From Bacteroidetes bacterium 47-18 (GTDB lineage: Bacteria > Bacteroidota > Bacteroidia > Chitinophagales > Chitinophagaceae), in the NCBI GenBank assembly GCA_001897155.1, contig MKSF01000004.1, positions 62,001 to 126,000 on the forward strand: a DNA stretch of 64,000 nt, in the 5' to 3' direction. Both the position numbers and the translations under genes were made by a program. Position 1 is the first letter of the stretch, and each line of letters opens with the position of its first letter. Below, in pieces: positions 1 through 8,404 of the stretch. The notes under the pieces were generated by a model. It was given only the letters and a program-made list of their open reading frames with translations. It made no database searches and was not told the origin of the DNA.

Positions 1-923
1 TGGTGATGGAAGAATTCAAGGAGCATTATATCAATAAGCCCTACGGCGATGTATGGCAGCATATACGCGAAATGGCCTATACTACCCATCCCTATAAATG
101 GATGACCATAGGCCGTAAGCTGGAGCACATCGAGCAGGCTACGCTGGAAGATGTGAAGGCTTTCTTTAAAAAGCATTACAATCCCCTGAATGCCGTTTTG
201 TGCGTTGCCGGCAATGTAACGGCGGAAGAGGCGAGGGCAGCAGTAGAAAAATGGTTCGGTAATATACCTCCGGGTGAGAAGTATGAAAGGAACCTGCCGC
301 AGGAGCCGCTCCAGACGGAAAAGCGCACGAAGACCGTTTATGCTCCCGTCCCCGTGGATGCTTTTTACAAGGTCTGGCATATTGCGCCGCGCCTGCAGAG
401 CGGCTATTATATAGCGGATATCCTTTCCGAAGTGCTGGGCGGAGGAAACTCATCCCGGCTGTACGAGATTCTGATCAAGGAGCAGCAGTTGTTCAGCGAT
501 ATTTCCTGCTATCATACCGGCAGCCTGGACGCCGGTCTTCTGGTGATCGCCGGCCGTTTATCCAAAGGTGTCAGTATGGAGGCTGCGGAAGCAGCAGTGG
601 ATACTATCATAAATGATATTATCGTGCAGGGTATTACGTCCGATGAGCTGGAGAAGGCCATCAACAAGGTGGAGGCTATGATCGTCTTTGAAGATGTGAA
701 TCTCTTGTCGCGTGCCAATAACCTGGCATTTTATGAGCTGCTGGGTGATGCTGCGATGATGAATACGGAAATGGAAAATTATGACGGCATCTCACTGGAG
801 GATGTAAAGGTATATGCGGCCCGGACACTGGTCGATACCAATAGCAGTGTCCTGTACTATTACGCAGACGGCAAAACGGCGATCGCGGAAGAAGAAGATG
901 ATGATGATGAAGATGATGAGTAG
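1..923 (+). CDS. M16 family zinc peptidase, C-terminal part (5' end outside window)
   Basis: The open frame enters from the left edge, so only about 306 C-terminal residues are visible. They match the second half of a pitrilysin/insulinase-type M16 peptidase: a segment with the family-typical GGGNSSRLYEIL stretch (roughly residues 147-158 of the visible part) and alternating helices and strands. The zinc-binding HxxEH motif belongs to the N-terminal half and would lie upstream, so catalytic competence cannot be judged here. The protein ends in a strongly acidic tail (EEEDDDDEDDE), unusual for the family. A terminator follows within 50 bases. Bacteroidota often carry paired M16 genes, so this may be either a full enzyme or one of a pair. 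Confidence 0.85.
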   Translation, partial: VMEEFKEHYINKPYGDVWQHIREMAYTTHPYKWMTIGRKLEHIEQATLEDVKAFFKKHYNPLNAVLCVAGNVTAEEARAAVEKWFGNIPPGEKYERNLPQEPLQTEKRTKTVYAPVPVDAFYKVWHIAPRLQSGYYIADILSEVLGGGNSSRLYEILIKEQQLFSDISCYHTGSLDAGLLVIAGRLSKGVSMEAAEAAVDTIINDIIVQGITSDELEKAINKVEAMIVFEDVNLLSRANNLAFYELLGDAAMMNTEMENYDGISLEDVKVYAARTLVDTNSSVLYYYADGKTAIAEEEDDDDEDDE

Positions 924-970
924 GGTAGCAGGACCCATTGTTGTCAGGTAAATGGCCTGAAGTGACAGCC

Positions 971-1018
971 CCGGTTTGTTTCCGTGTTGTACATACGGAT
1001 GCAAGCCGGATTTTTTTT
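971..1018 (+). terminator. Rho-independent terminator after the M16 peptidase gene
   Basis: An 8-bp outer stem, CCGGTTTG with CAAGCCGG (one G-U pair), encloses a second stem TCCGT/ACGGA. It is followed by A and eight T residues. Position and polarity fit termination of the upstream peptidase gene. Confidence 0.85.
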
Positions 1019-1115
1019 GTCAGATGACGCGCTGCGTACAGTCCGGAGGAAATGAACCGCAATGAAGCTGCAGACGCCTGTCAATCGTTATTTTTTGTAA
1101 AATTAGGAGTGATAA

Positions 1116-1147
1116 TTTGGGGTTATTCTGCTAAAATAATAACTTTA
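1116..1147 (+). promoter_or_regulatory. Candidate promoter of the EnvC-like gene
   Basis: TTTG (1116-1119) is separated by 20 bases from TAACTTTA (1140-1147). This matches the Bacteroidota -33 TTTG / -7 TAnnTTTG pattern except for the last base. It lies 50 bases before the start codon. The same 15 bases, TAACTTTATAGCTTA, recur before the PorP/SprF gene near 45.7 kb. Confidence 0.35.
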
Positions 1148-1196
1148 TAGCTTATACCGTTTGGTAATTTGGTAATAAACTTAGTGATCCGACTAG

Positions 1197-2726
1197 ATGA
1201 AGAATATAAAATATATTGCCATATTTTCCCTGATTACCCTGTTCAGCGTGTATGTTGCCGCACAGCAACCTACAAAGGCTGACCTGGAAAAGCGCAGGAA
1301 TAACCTGCTAAAGGAAATAGAGCAGACCCAGAAGCAGCTTGAAGAGACCAAGCAGAACAAAAATGCCACGCTTTCGGACCTGAAGGCATTACAGGCTAAA
1401 CTGCAGGCCAGGACACAGCTTATCAATAATATTAACTCCGAAATTTCCGGTCTTGAGCATACTATCCGTTCCTCCGCACGTGATATTGAGGACCTGAACA
1501 GTAAACTGCAGTCGCAGCAACGCTCTTATGCGGCATCTGTCAGGTACGCCTATAAGAGCCGTGAGAGCGAGAACCTGGTGGCCTTCCTTTTCGGCGCGTC
1601 TGATTTCAACGATGCCCTGAGGCGCATACAGTACCTTAAGCGCTACAATGATTTCAGGAAAGCGGAAGGAGATAAAATTCAGCGTACGCAAGTCACGCTC
1701 AATACAAAGATAGGACAGTTGAACAGCCAGAAAAATGAAAAGAGCAGCCTCCTGGCAGAAGAAAAAGAGCAAACTCAAGAGCTGCTGGCAGAAAAGGCTG
1801 AAACCGATAAGGTGGTGCTGGCCTTAAAAGGCAAAGAGAAAGAGCTGCTGGACAGGATCAGGAAAGACCAGGCCGCTTCGGCCAAGCTGGAAAGCAGCAT
1901 TAAGGAGATGATCCGTAAGGAGATCGCGCTGGCTAAGAAAAAGGCGGAGGAAGAAGCGCGTAAGAAAGCAGAGCAGGAAGCCCTGGCCAAAAAGAAAGCG
2001 GAAGAAGAGGCCCGTCGTAAGCAGGAAGTAGCCGTCGCGGGTTCCAGGAGCAATGATGTGACGCTGAGGACAGGGTCTGAAATGAGAGGCGAGACGCCTT
2101 CCGGCTCCGCATCCCCGGCAACGAGCAAGCCGGCTCAGGGCGGCAGCGGTGCGACAGCATCCAATACCGCTACGCCCAAAGCGACTGCCGCTACGCAGCA
2201 GCCGTCAGGAAGCAATGCGAATCCCCGCGCTATGGGCGCATCCTCGCCCGGTACGCCCAAGGTGAGTGAAAGCTATAAGATGAACCTTACCCCGGAAGTG
2301 CAGAACCTTTCCAACAGCTTCAGCGCCAACCAGGGAAGGCTGCCCTGGCCTGTGGAAAAAGGATATATCTCCTCGCAGTACGGTACGCAGCAGCATCCTC
2401 TCTATTCCAGCATTACCATAGACAACCTGGGTATAGATATTACCACAGGAGCGGGCGCCGCCGCCCGGAGCGTCTTTGAAGGTACGGTGACCAAAGTCAG
2501 CAATATTGACGGCTTTATCGTTATGGTAAGCCACGGAGAATATTTTACCATTTACAGCGGACTGGCCAATGTGAGCGTCAGGCAGGGCGATAAGGTGACT
2601 GCCAAGCAGACCCTGGGCACCGTCGGGAAAAATGAAGATGGTGTAAGCGTGCTGAACTTCCAGGTGTGGAAGATCACAGGCAATAACTTTTCTACCGTTA
2701 ACCCGGCAAGCTGGATCGCGCGGTAG
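1197..2726 (+). CDS. EnvC-like murein hydrolase activator (coiled coil plus degenerate M23 domain)
   Basis: A 509-residue secreted protein. A signal peptide (about residues 1-22, ending AAQQ) leads into a long coiled coil (about 25-265) with Lys/Glu/Ala-rich repeats, then a low-complexity Ser/Thr/Ala/Pro linker (about 280-370), then a C-terminal LytM/M23 domain. In that domain the zinc ligands look lost: the usual HxGxD reads NLGID and the usual HxH reads VLN. E. coli EnvC has the same architecture and is also catalytically dead, acting by switching on N-acetylmuramoyl amidases at the division site. The inferred role is therefore activation of septal peptidoglycan hydrolysis in the periplasm. 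It is monocistronic, with a candidate promoter before it and a terminator after it. Confidence 0.88.
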   Translation: MKNIKYIAIFSLITLFSVYVAAQQPTKADLEKRRNNLLKEIEQTQKQLEETKQNKNATLSDLKALQAKLQARTQLINNINSEISGLEHTIRSSARDIEDLNSKLQSQQRSYAASVRYAYKSRESENLVAFLFGASDFNDALRRIQYLKRYNDFRKAEGDKIQRTQVTLNTKIGQLNSQKNEKSSLLAEEKEQTQELLAEKAETDKVVLALKGKEKELLDRIRKDQAASAKLESSIKEMIRKEIALAKKKAEEEARKKAEQEALAKKKAEEEARRKQEVAVAGSRSNDVTLRTGSEMRGETPSGSASPATSKPAQGGSGATASNTATPKATAATQQPSGSNANPRAMGASSPGTPKVSESYKMNLTPEVQNLSNSFSANQGRLPWPVEKGYISSQYGTQQHPLYSSITIDNLGIDITTGAGAAARSVFEGTVTKVSNIDGFIVMVSHGEYFTIYSGLANVSVRQGDKVTAKQTLGTVGKNEDGVSVLNFQVWKITGNNFSTVNPASWIAR

Positions 2727-2747
2727 CACCGGATAGCTGAATATAAG

Positions 2748-2784
2748 AATATCCCGGACGGACCAGTTCCGCCCGGGATATTTT
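2748..2784 (+). terminator. Terminator after the EnvC-like gene
   Basis: Perfect 10-bp arms AATATCCCGG and CCGGGATATT with an inner CGG/CCG pair, then TTTT. It lies 21 bases after the stop codon. Confidence 0.85.
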
Positions 2785-2852
2785 ATGGCCGGTGTCCGCG
2801 GTGTAGCGGGTCTGTCTTCCGGAATATTATCCTCATTTTGACAGGCCGGCGC

Positions 2853-2883
2853 TTTCTGTTACATCACTTTTATTGTAACTTTG
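2853..2883 (+). promoter_or_regulatory. Promoter of the UvrD/PcrA helicase gene
   Basis: TAACTTTG (2876-2883) is an exact TAnnTTTG -7 element. A weak T-rich -33 element (TTTCTG) sits about 17 bases upstream. The helicase ATG begins only 5 bases after the -7 box, so transcription should start at or next to the start codon. Confidence 0.5.
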
Positions 2884-2888
2884 TATTT

Positions 2889-5243
2889 ATGTTCAATTAC
2901 CTGTCAGAGTTAAACGAAAAACAGAAGGAGGCCGTCCTGCACAGGGACGGGCCGCTGATCATTATTGCAGGAGCAGGCAGCGGTAAAACAAAGGTGCTTA
3001 CTACCCGTATCGCTCACCTCATGAAGCAGGGTGTAGACCCTTTCAGGATACTCGCGCTGACCTTCACGAACAAAGCGGCAGCAGAGATGAAGGAGCGGAT
3101 AGACAAGATCTTGGGCAATAATGAAGCCCGCAACCTGTATATCGGTACGTTTCACTCCGTATTTGCCAGGATATTGAGGATAGAGGCTGAGAAGTTAGGC
3201 TATCCCAGCAACTTTACCATCTATGACAGTGACGACAGCCGGTCGGTTATCAAATCACTGGTGCAAAATAATAACCTGGATGATAAGCTGTATAAGCCCA
3301 ACCTGGTGCAAAGCCGTATCTCGGCTGCCAAAAACAGCCTGATAACGCCCTATGATTACCTGAATGACAAGCATATCCAGATGGAGGACGCAAGGGCCAA
3401 CAGGCCTTACCTGGGTCAGTTGTATGCCTCCTATGTAGAGAAGTGCTTCCGGAATGGTGCCATGGATTTTGATGACCTGCTGGTGAAGATGTATGAGCTT
3501 CTGACCAGGCATCCTGATGTATTGTCCAAGTACCAGCACCGCTTTCAGTATGTGCTCATAGATGAGTACCAGGATACGAATATGGCGCAATATAAAATTG
3601 TGAAGCTCTTGTCTGCCATGCATGAAAATATATGTGTGGTGGGGGATGACGCGCAAAGCATCTATTCCTTCCGGGGCGCTACCATAGAAAATATTCTCCG
3701 CTTCCAGGATGATTATCCTGATGCCCAGATGGTAAAGCTGGAGCAGAATTACCGCTGCACCCAGAATATCATAGGGGTGGCCAACGCGGTGATCAATAAT
3801 AATAAGAAGCAGATCCCCAAGGATCTCTGGACCGGCAATGATACCGGTGAAAAGATCAAGCTGGTGAGAACGCTGACCGATAATGATGAGGGGCGCTATA
3901 TCGCTGATGCCATACAGGAGCAGAAGCTGCGTAACCATTACCAGAATAAGGATTTCGCCATCCTGTACCGTACTAACGCGCAGTCCCGCTCTTTCGAGGA
4001 ATCCCTGAGGCGGCTGAATATCCCTTACCGCATATTCGGGGGATTGTCATTCTACCAGCGGAAGGAGATCAGGGATTACGTGGCATACCTGCGTTTCGTG
4101 GTCAACCCGAATGATGAGGAAGCCTTTAAAAGGATCATCAATTTCCCGGCAAGGGGCATTGGCAAAACTTCGCTGGATAAGATCCTTACGCTGGCCAACC
4201 AGTCAGAGCACAGCCTGTGGACCATCGTCCAGAACCCTGCGGCGGCGGGTATCGGCGGAGCAGCGAGGGCGGCCATCGAGCAATTCGTGGTGATGATGCA
4301 ATATATGCAGTCCATGCTGGCGTCCAGGAACGCCTATGAGATCGCGTTCGAGATCGGTAAAAGAAGCCAGCTGGTAGCAGAATTCTATAATGATAAGTCC
4401 GTGGAAGGGCAGGCGAGATATGAGAACGTCCAGGCATTGCTCAACTCTATCAAGGAGTACACCGAGACACCCAATGAGGACGGCGAGCTGGAAGCTAACA
4501 AGTCGCTGGGCGCTTATCTGCAGCAGATCACCCTGCTGACAGACGCCGATAATGATAATGATGGGAACCAGGACGTGGTAAAGCTGATGACCATCCACGC
4601 GGCAAAAGGGCTGGAGTTCCCATGTGTCTTTGCCGTGGGGCTGGAAGAAAATATTTTCCCGTCGGCTATGAGCGTCTATGACCGGGAAGGGCTGGAAGAG
4701 GAGCGCAGGCTGTTTTACGTGGTCATTACAAGGGCCAAGGAGAAGCTGTGGGTGAGCTTTGCGCATAACCGGTACCGGTTTGGTAATCTTGTGTCCAATG
4801 AGCCGAGCCGGTTTATTGAGGAGATACCGGAAACCTACCTGGATAAGTCGTTTGCAGGTGTGGCGGGCGCCAGGGGCAGCCTTAATAACTGGAGCGATAC
4901 CGGTTCCAGGCAGAGCTTTAACCGCAGCACCGCGGGTCCCGGGGGCAGGAGCGGCTTCAGCCGGAGCGCCGGAGCGCCGGAAGAAAAGAAAAATACGACC
5001 TTCAGCAGGGGAGTCGCACCTGCGGCGGGCAGCGGCTATGTGCACCGTCCCACGGCGACGTTCAGGCCGGCCAGCCCGGAGAGCCTGGCTGAAGGTATGA
5101 AAGTGGAACATCAGAAGTTCGGCTTCGGTACCATTTCCAGAATAGACGGCGGCCAGAGCAACAGGATGGCCACCATACATTTTGATAATGTGGGAGAGAA
5201 GAAGATCATGCTGCAATATGCCAAATTATCCATCATTCAATAA
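2889..5243 (+). CDS. uvrD: ATP-dependent 3'-5' DNA helicase, UvrD/PcrA type
   Basis: A superfamily 1 helicase of 784 residues. Visible motifs in order are Q (LNEKQKEAV), I (AGAGSGKT, Lys33), II (IDEYQDTN), III (GDDAQSIYSFRG), IV (LEQNYRCTQNI), V (MTIHAAKGLEF) and VI (EEERRLFYVVITRAK). A Ser/Gly/Arg-rich linker follows (about residues 655-745), then the small UvrD/PcrA C-terminal domain (VEHQKFGFGTI). It unwinds DNA in nucleotide-excision and mismatch repair and clears RecA filaments or stalled forks. An in-frame TTG lies 51 bases upstream, but MFNYLSELN is where family homology begins and the promoter overlaps the alternative, so the ATG at 2889 is preferred. PcrA versus UvrD cannot be decided from sequence alone. 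Confidence 0.93.
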   Translation: MFNYLSELNEKQKEAVLHRDGPLIIIAGAGSGKTKVLTTRIAHLMKQGVDPFRILALTFTNKAAAEMKERIDKILGNNEARNLYIGTFHSVFARILRIEAEKLGYPSNFTIYDSDDSRSVIKSLVQNNNLDDKLYKPNLVQSRISAAKNSLITPYDYLNDKHIQMEDARANRPYLGQLYASYVEKCFRNGAMDFDDLLVKMYELLTRHPDVLSKYQHRFQYVLIDEYQDTNMAQYKIVKLLSAMHENICVVGDDAQSIYSFRGATIENILRFQDDYPDAQMVKLEQNYRCTQNIIGVANAVINNNKKQIPKDLWTGNDTGEKIKLVRTLTDNDEGRYIADAIQEQKLRNHYQNKDFAILYRTNAQSRSFEESLRRLNIPYRIFGGLSFYQRKEIRDYVAYLRFVVNPNDEEAFKRIINFPARGIGKTSLDKILTLANQSEHSLWTIVQNPAAAGIGGAARAAIEQFVVMMQYMQSMLASRNAYEIAFEIGKRSQLVAEFYNDKSVEGQARYENVQALLNSIKEYTETPNEDGELEANKSLGAYLQQITLLTDADNDNDGNQDVVKLMTIHAAKGLEFPCVFAVGLEENIFPSAMSVYDREGLEEERRLFYVVITRAKEKLWVSFAHNRYRFGNLVSNEPSRFIEEIPETYLDKSFAGVAGARGSLNNWSDTGSRQSFNRSTAGPGGRSGFSRSAGAPEEKKNTTFSRGVAPAAGSGYVHRPTATFRPASPESLAEGMKVEHQKFGFGTISRIDGGQSNRMATIHFDNVGEKKIMLQYAKLSIIQ

Positions 5244-5257
5244 TTATTTTATAAAAT

Positions 5258-5617
5258 ATGTCAGTAAATACAGGGGCGCAGGAGCCTATAGCCAGAAGAA
5301 ATCCTAATGTGAAAAAATATGATAACGGCATTGTCGGTCTGCTATCAGGTCTTGCTGTTATCGTGCTCGGCATTATCATCATTAAATTCCTGAGACACGG
5401 GACTTATTCCTTCGGAGACTACCTGAAGTTCTTCTATACCTTCGAAAACCCCTTCCTGCTGTCCGAAGCGTCCAAAATATTATCGCTGGCGCTGTTCGGG
5501 CTGCTGGCGCCTTTTTACTTCTTCCTGAACAGGAAATGCTATATGGCCGCAAGGGGGGTGCTGATCGCAGCTATGATCGCGGCCGCCTTTATTATTATGT
5601 ACAAATTTGTCTGGTAA
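5258..5617 (+). CDS. Small membrane protein of unknown function, three membrane segments
   Basis: A 119-residue protein beginning 14 bases after the helicase gene and probably co-transcribed with it. The N-terminal 22 residues are polar. Three hydrophobic segments follow, at about 24-44, 72-88 and 97-117. It has no motif I recognise. Similar small hydrophobic proteins are common next to housekeeping genes in Bacteroidota. Its function is unassigned. Confidence 0.65.
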   Translation: MSVNTGAQEPIARRNPNVKKYDNGIVGLLSGLAVIVLGIIIIKFLRHGTYSFGDYLKFFYTFENPFLLSEASKILSLALFGLLAPFYFFLNRKCYMAARGVLIAAMIAAAFIIMYKFVW

Positions 5618-5631
5618 TTTTGTTGAAAAAA

Positions 5632-5663
5632 TTTGGCAGTTTGATAAATACGATGTAAGTTTG
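5632..5663 (+). promoter_or_regulatory. Promoter of the tRNA-Gln pair
   Basis: TTTG (5632-5635), a 20-base spacer, then TAAGTTTG (5656-5663). This is a close match to the Bacteroidota housekeeping promoter, 45 bases before the first tRNA. Confidence 0.65.
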
Positions 5664-5708
5664 CACACCGAAAAAAGGTACGAAGTTCATAGCAGGAAGA
5701 GCGATCAT

Positions 5709-5779
5709 AGTTCAATGGTGTAAAGGTAACACAACTGATTTTGGTTCAGTTATTCTTGGTTCGAATCCAGGTTGAACTA
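5709..5779 (+). tRNA. tRNA-Gln (anticodon TTG), copy 1
   Basis: A complete cloverleaf: acceptor AGTTCAA/TTGAACT, D stem GTG/CAC, anticodon stem ACTGA/TCAGT with loop TTTTGGT (anticodon TTG), and T stem CTTGG/CCAGG with loop TTCGAAT. CCA is not encoded. It reads CAA codons, and CAG by wobble. Confidence 0.93.
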
Positions 5780-5803
5780 CTATTTTTTTTCTGCTGACTT
5801 TAA

Positions 5804-5874
5804 AGTTCAATGGTGTAAAGGTAGCACAACTGATTTTGGTTCAGTTAGTCTTGGTTCGAATCCAGGTTGAACTA
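5804..5874 (+). tRNA. tRNA-Gln (anticodon TTG), copy 2
   Basis: Identical to the first copy except for one base in the D loop (AAC to AGC) and one in the variable region (TTATTC to TTAGTC). All stems are intact. It begins 24 bases after copy 1 and probably shares its transcript. Confidence 0.93.
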
Positions 5875-5878
5875 CTTT

Positions 5879-5920
5879 AAGGGACAAGCTTAGAATTTTC
5901 TGATCTTGTCCCTTTTTTTA
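5879..5920 (+). terminator. Terminator of the tRNA-Gln operon
   Basis: Perfect 10-bp arms AAGGGACAAG and CTTGTCCCTT with a 16-base loop, followed by a T run. It begins five bases after the second tRNA. Confidence 0.9.
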
Positions 5921-6020
5921 TTTAGTCTCTGGCGACACTTCAAAGGATAGAATGCCGGAAGGTCATAATTCTATCCTGTACCGTCTTAAATTGGGTTAAT
6001 AAGGATTTCAAATCAATTCC

Positions 6021-6554
6021 TCATTCACTTTGATGTACCGGGTTCTCATATTTATTTTCAAAATCGCCCAGAGCTTTATTCATCTCAATTTCTCTTTCTT
6101 TGATCAACCGGAATATTGGTAACAGGATATTTTTTGCTCTTTCAAACTTATTCCCTTCATTGTCGGAAAAGATCCGGATAGATGCCGGAATTTCATTTTG
6201 ATATGATTGATGGAATGTCTGGATGTATGACAGGGCTTTTTGTTTTAAGTTGATCCCGTTATCAAATTCTGTCAGGTTTTCAACTATTTTTTGCTCTTGA
6301 ATGCATACTGTTCTCGACTGTTCAAGGAGATCGGATAATTCCTGAATGTCAATTTTTGCATTGTCGTCTTCTTTCAATGCTATGAGTGCCGTTGTCAGTT
6401 TATCGATCAGCTTTTGCTGGATTGGCTTGTATTGCTCTAATTGATTATTGATTGTGTTGTAAAACTCAAATGCCTGTTTTGGATTGGTTTGGGGCCGGGC
6501 GCAGGAAAGCAGGGAAAAGAAAAGTAAGGTAATGAACAATATGGAGTTTTTCAT
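6021..6554 (-). CDS. Predicted lipoprotein, helical, unknown function
   Basis: A 177-residue protein with a hydrophobic signal segment and a lipobox LLSC (Cys18), so it should be lipidated and sit in the outer or inner membrane facing the periplasm. The mature part is almost entirely helical and charged, with no cysteines except Cys18 and C81, and no domain I recognise. It stands alone, with the tRNA genes upstream and a repeat-containing gap beyond its start. Confidence 0.7.
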   Translation of the reverse strand: MKNSILFITLLFFSLLSCARPQTNPKQAFEFYNTINNQLEQYKPIQQKLIDKLTTALIALKEDDNAKIDIQELSDLLEQSRTVCIQEQKIVENLTEFDNGINLKQKALSYIQTFHQSYQNEIPASIRIFSDNEGNKFERAKNILLPIFRLIKEREIEMNKALGDFENKYENPVHQSE

Positions 6555-6747
6555 TTTAAATGTGTGTGTTTATGTGAAATTGCTCGAGGCAGTCTAATCA
6601 ATGCAATTTAATCACTTATAACCGGTCTGCAAAACAAGCTGCAGGGACAGGCTGTGCATGGGCATGGCGGTCAAAGGCATACTGAACGTGGTAATGAAGC
6701 TATCATCCCCGTTACTGCCTCTGGGCGCGATCCTATAGCAGGTGTGT

Positions 6748-6806
6748 GAGATGCCTCACATCCGTTCGGAATGACCTGTACGCTCAATATTTGTGTTGGT
6801 GCTCAC
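6748..6806. repeat. 59-bp direct repeat, copy 1 (dispersed intergenic element)
   Basis: This copy matches 6942-7000 at 57 of 59 positions. It holds the core GATGCCTCACATCCGTTCGG followed by AATGACC, which recurs inverted near 49.4 and 62.46 kb. It is separated from copy 2 by 135 unrelated bases. Confidence 0.8.
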
Positions 6807-6809
6807 CCC

Positions 6810-6834
6810 GTTGTTGGTGTTCTTCACCAACAAC
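6810..6834. repeat. Perfect 10-bp inverted repeat between the two direct repeats
   Basis: GTTGTTGGTG, loop TTCTT, CACCAACAAC. No T run follows in either direction, so it does not look like a terminator. It is probably part of the same intergenic element. Confidence 0.7.
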
Positions 6835-6941
6835 CTTACAGGTTTCACCCCGCCACCTTAACGGAATACCATAAACTGACTGTTTCTGTATAAGTAATAA
6901 AACCGAAAGTGCAGCCTGCAGAAGATAAGCTGCAAGTATAA

Positions 6942-7000
6942 GAGATGCCTCACATCTGTTCGGAATGACCTGTACGCTCAATACTTGTGTTGGTGCTCAC
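6942..7000. repeat. 59-bp direct repeat, copy 2, abutting the rarA stop codon
   Basis: Differs from copy 1 at two positions. The homology ends exactly at the base before the rarA stop codon (7001-7003). The 3' untranslated region of rarA is therefore made entirely of repeat. Confidence 0.8.
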
Positions 7001-8269
7001 TCAGTACCCGTATTTTTCTTTCCAGCAGGCCCTCAGGTAAGCCCGCATCTTGTCCTCTGCGGCATTGGTCCCGGGATCATAGAGCTTGACGCCTTTCAAT
7101 CCTTCTGGCATAAATTCCATAGGGACAAAGTTGTTCTCATAACTGTGGGCGTATTTGTAATTTTTCCCGTAGTCCAGGTCTTTCATCAGGCCGGTCGGCG
7201 CATTCCGTATTTCCAGCGGAACAGGCAGGTCGCCGGTCTTCTTAACAACGGACTGCGCCGTATTGATCGCTTCGTAGGCCGCGTTGCTTTTAGGGCTGGA
7301 GGCCAGGTAAGTAGCACACTGGCTCAGGATGATACGGCTTTCGGGCCACCCGATAAGCTGCACGGCCTGGAAGGTGGTAGTGGCCAACAGGAGGGCGTTA
7401 GGGTTGGCATTCCCTATGTCTTCGCTGGCCAGTATCACCATTCTCCTCGCTATGAATTTAGGATCTTCACCGCCGGCTATCATCCTGGCCAGGTAGTAAA
7501 CGGCTGCATTCGGGTCACTGCCGCGGATGGATTTAATAAAGGCGGAGATGATATCATAATGGAGCTCCCCGTTTTTATCGTACTGGGAAATGTTCTGGAT
7601 GACGATCTTTTTGACAAGATCATTCGTTATCACGATGTCTTTTTTGGAGGTTGTATTAAAGATCAGCTCAAGCAGGTTAAGTATCTTTCTGCCGTCACCG
7701 CCGCTGTATTGCAGCAGGTTGTCCCATTCCTCCACGGTGATCTTCTTTTGCTGCAGGATCTCGTCTTTGGCGATGGCCTGCTGCACCAACAGCATCAGCT
7801 CTGCTTTGCTGAACTGCTCCAATACATATATCTGGCATCTGCTCAGCAAGGCATTGATGACCTCGAACGAGGGGTTTTCCGTGGTGGCGCCTATCAATAC
7901 GATATACCCTTTTTCTATGGCTCCCAGGAGGCTGTCCTGCTGTGCTTTATTGAAGCGGTGTATCTCATCTATAAAGAGCAGTATCTGGCCCTGCTTTTTA
8001 GCGATTTCGATCACGCTCCTGACCTCTTTTACACCGCTTTCTATAGCCGAAAGGCTGTAAAAGGGCAGGTCGGCTTCGCTGGCAATGATCTGCGCCAGGG
8101 TAGTTTTGCCCACTCCCGGAGGTCCCCAGAATATAATAGATTGATTTTGTTTATTTTTGATCAATTTATATAAAGGAGCGTCTTTCCCTGTTATATGTTT
8201 CTGCCCCACATAGTCAGTCAGTGTTTTGGGACGCATTCTTTCAGCTAAAGGCGTTTGCAGGCTGGGCAT
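7001..8269 (-). CDS. rarA: Replication-associated recombination protein RarA (MgsA), AAA+ ATPase
   Basis: A 422-residue clamp-loader-like AAA+ ATPase. Walker A is GPPGVGKTT (residues 49-57), Walker B is LLFIDEIHRFNK and sensor 1 is GATTENPS. The C-terminal helical part contains the family-typical SIRGSDPNAAVYYLARM and EDIGNANP stretches. RarA acts at stalled replication forks with SSB and recombination proteins. Length and start (MPSLQTPLAERMRP) fit the family. The gene is monocistronic. Its stop codon touches a dispersed repeat. Confidence 0.95.
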   Translation of the reverse strand: MPSLQTPLAERMRPKTLTDYVGQKHITGKDAPLYKLIKNKQNQSIIFWGPPGVGKTTLAQIIASEADLPFYSLSAIESGVKEVRSVIEIAKKQGQILLFIDEIHRFNKAQQDSLLGAIEKGYIVLIGATTENPSFEVINALLSRCQIYVLEQFSKAELMLLVQQAIAKDEILQQKKITVEEWDNLLQYSGGDGRKILNLLELIFNTTSKKDIVITNDLVKKIVIQNISQYDKNGELHYDIISAFIKSIRGSDPNAAVYYLARMIAGGEDPKFIARRMVILASEDIGNANPNALLLATTTFQAVQLIGWPESRIILSQCATYLASSPKSNAAYEAINTAQSVVKKTGDLPVPLEIRNAPTGLMKDLDYGKNYKYAHSYENNFVPMEFMPEGLKGVKLYDPGTNAAEDKMRAYLRACWKEKYGY

Positions 8270-8404
8270 TTGTTCTGTTATTTATTCCCTGTGAAATTAC
8301 GGGTATTTATTAAAACTGAAAAACTATATTTTTTAGTTTAATTTCTATTATTTAAATAATTGTTTATTATTTATTTATATAGTTTTGTTTGTTTGTTTTT
8401 TAGG

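Noticed and set aside
2838-2888. TTG-initiated extension of the helicase
   Set aside because: It would lie across the promoter and adds no family sequence.
6784-6981. 65-codon minus-strand frame inside the repeat region
   Set aside because: Its sequence is made of the intergenic repeat and hairpin, so it is a by-product of the element.
6965-8173. 402-codon plus-strand frame opposite rarA
   Set aside because: It is antisense to rarA, which has full AAA+ motifs. The translation has no recognisable domain and its composition reflects the complement.
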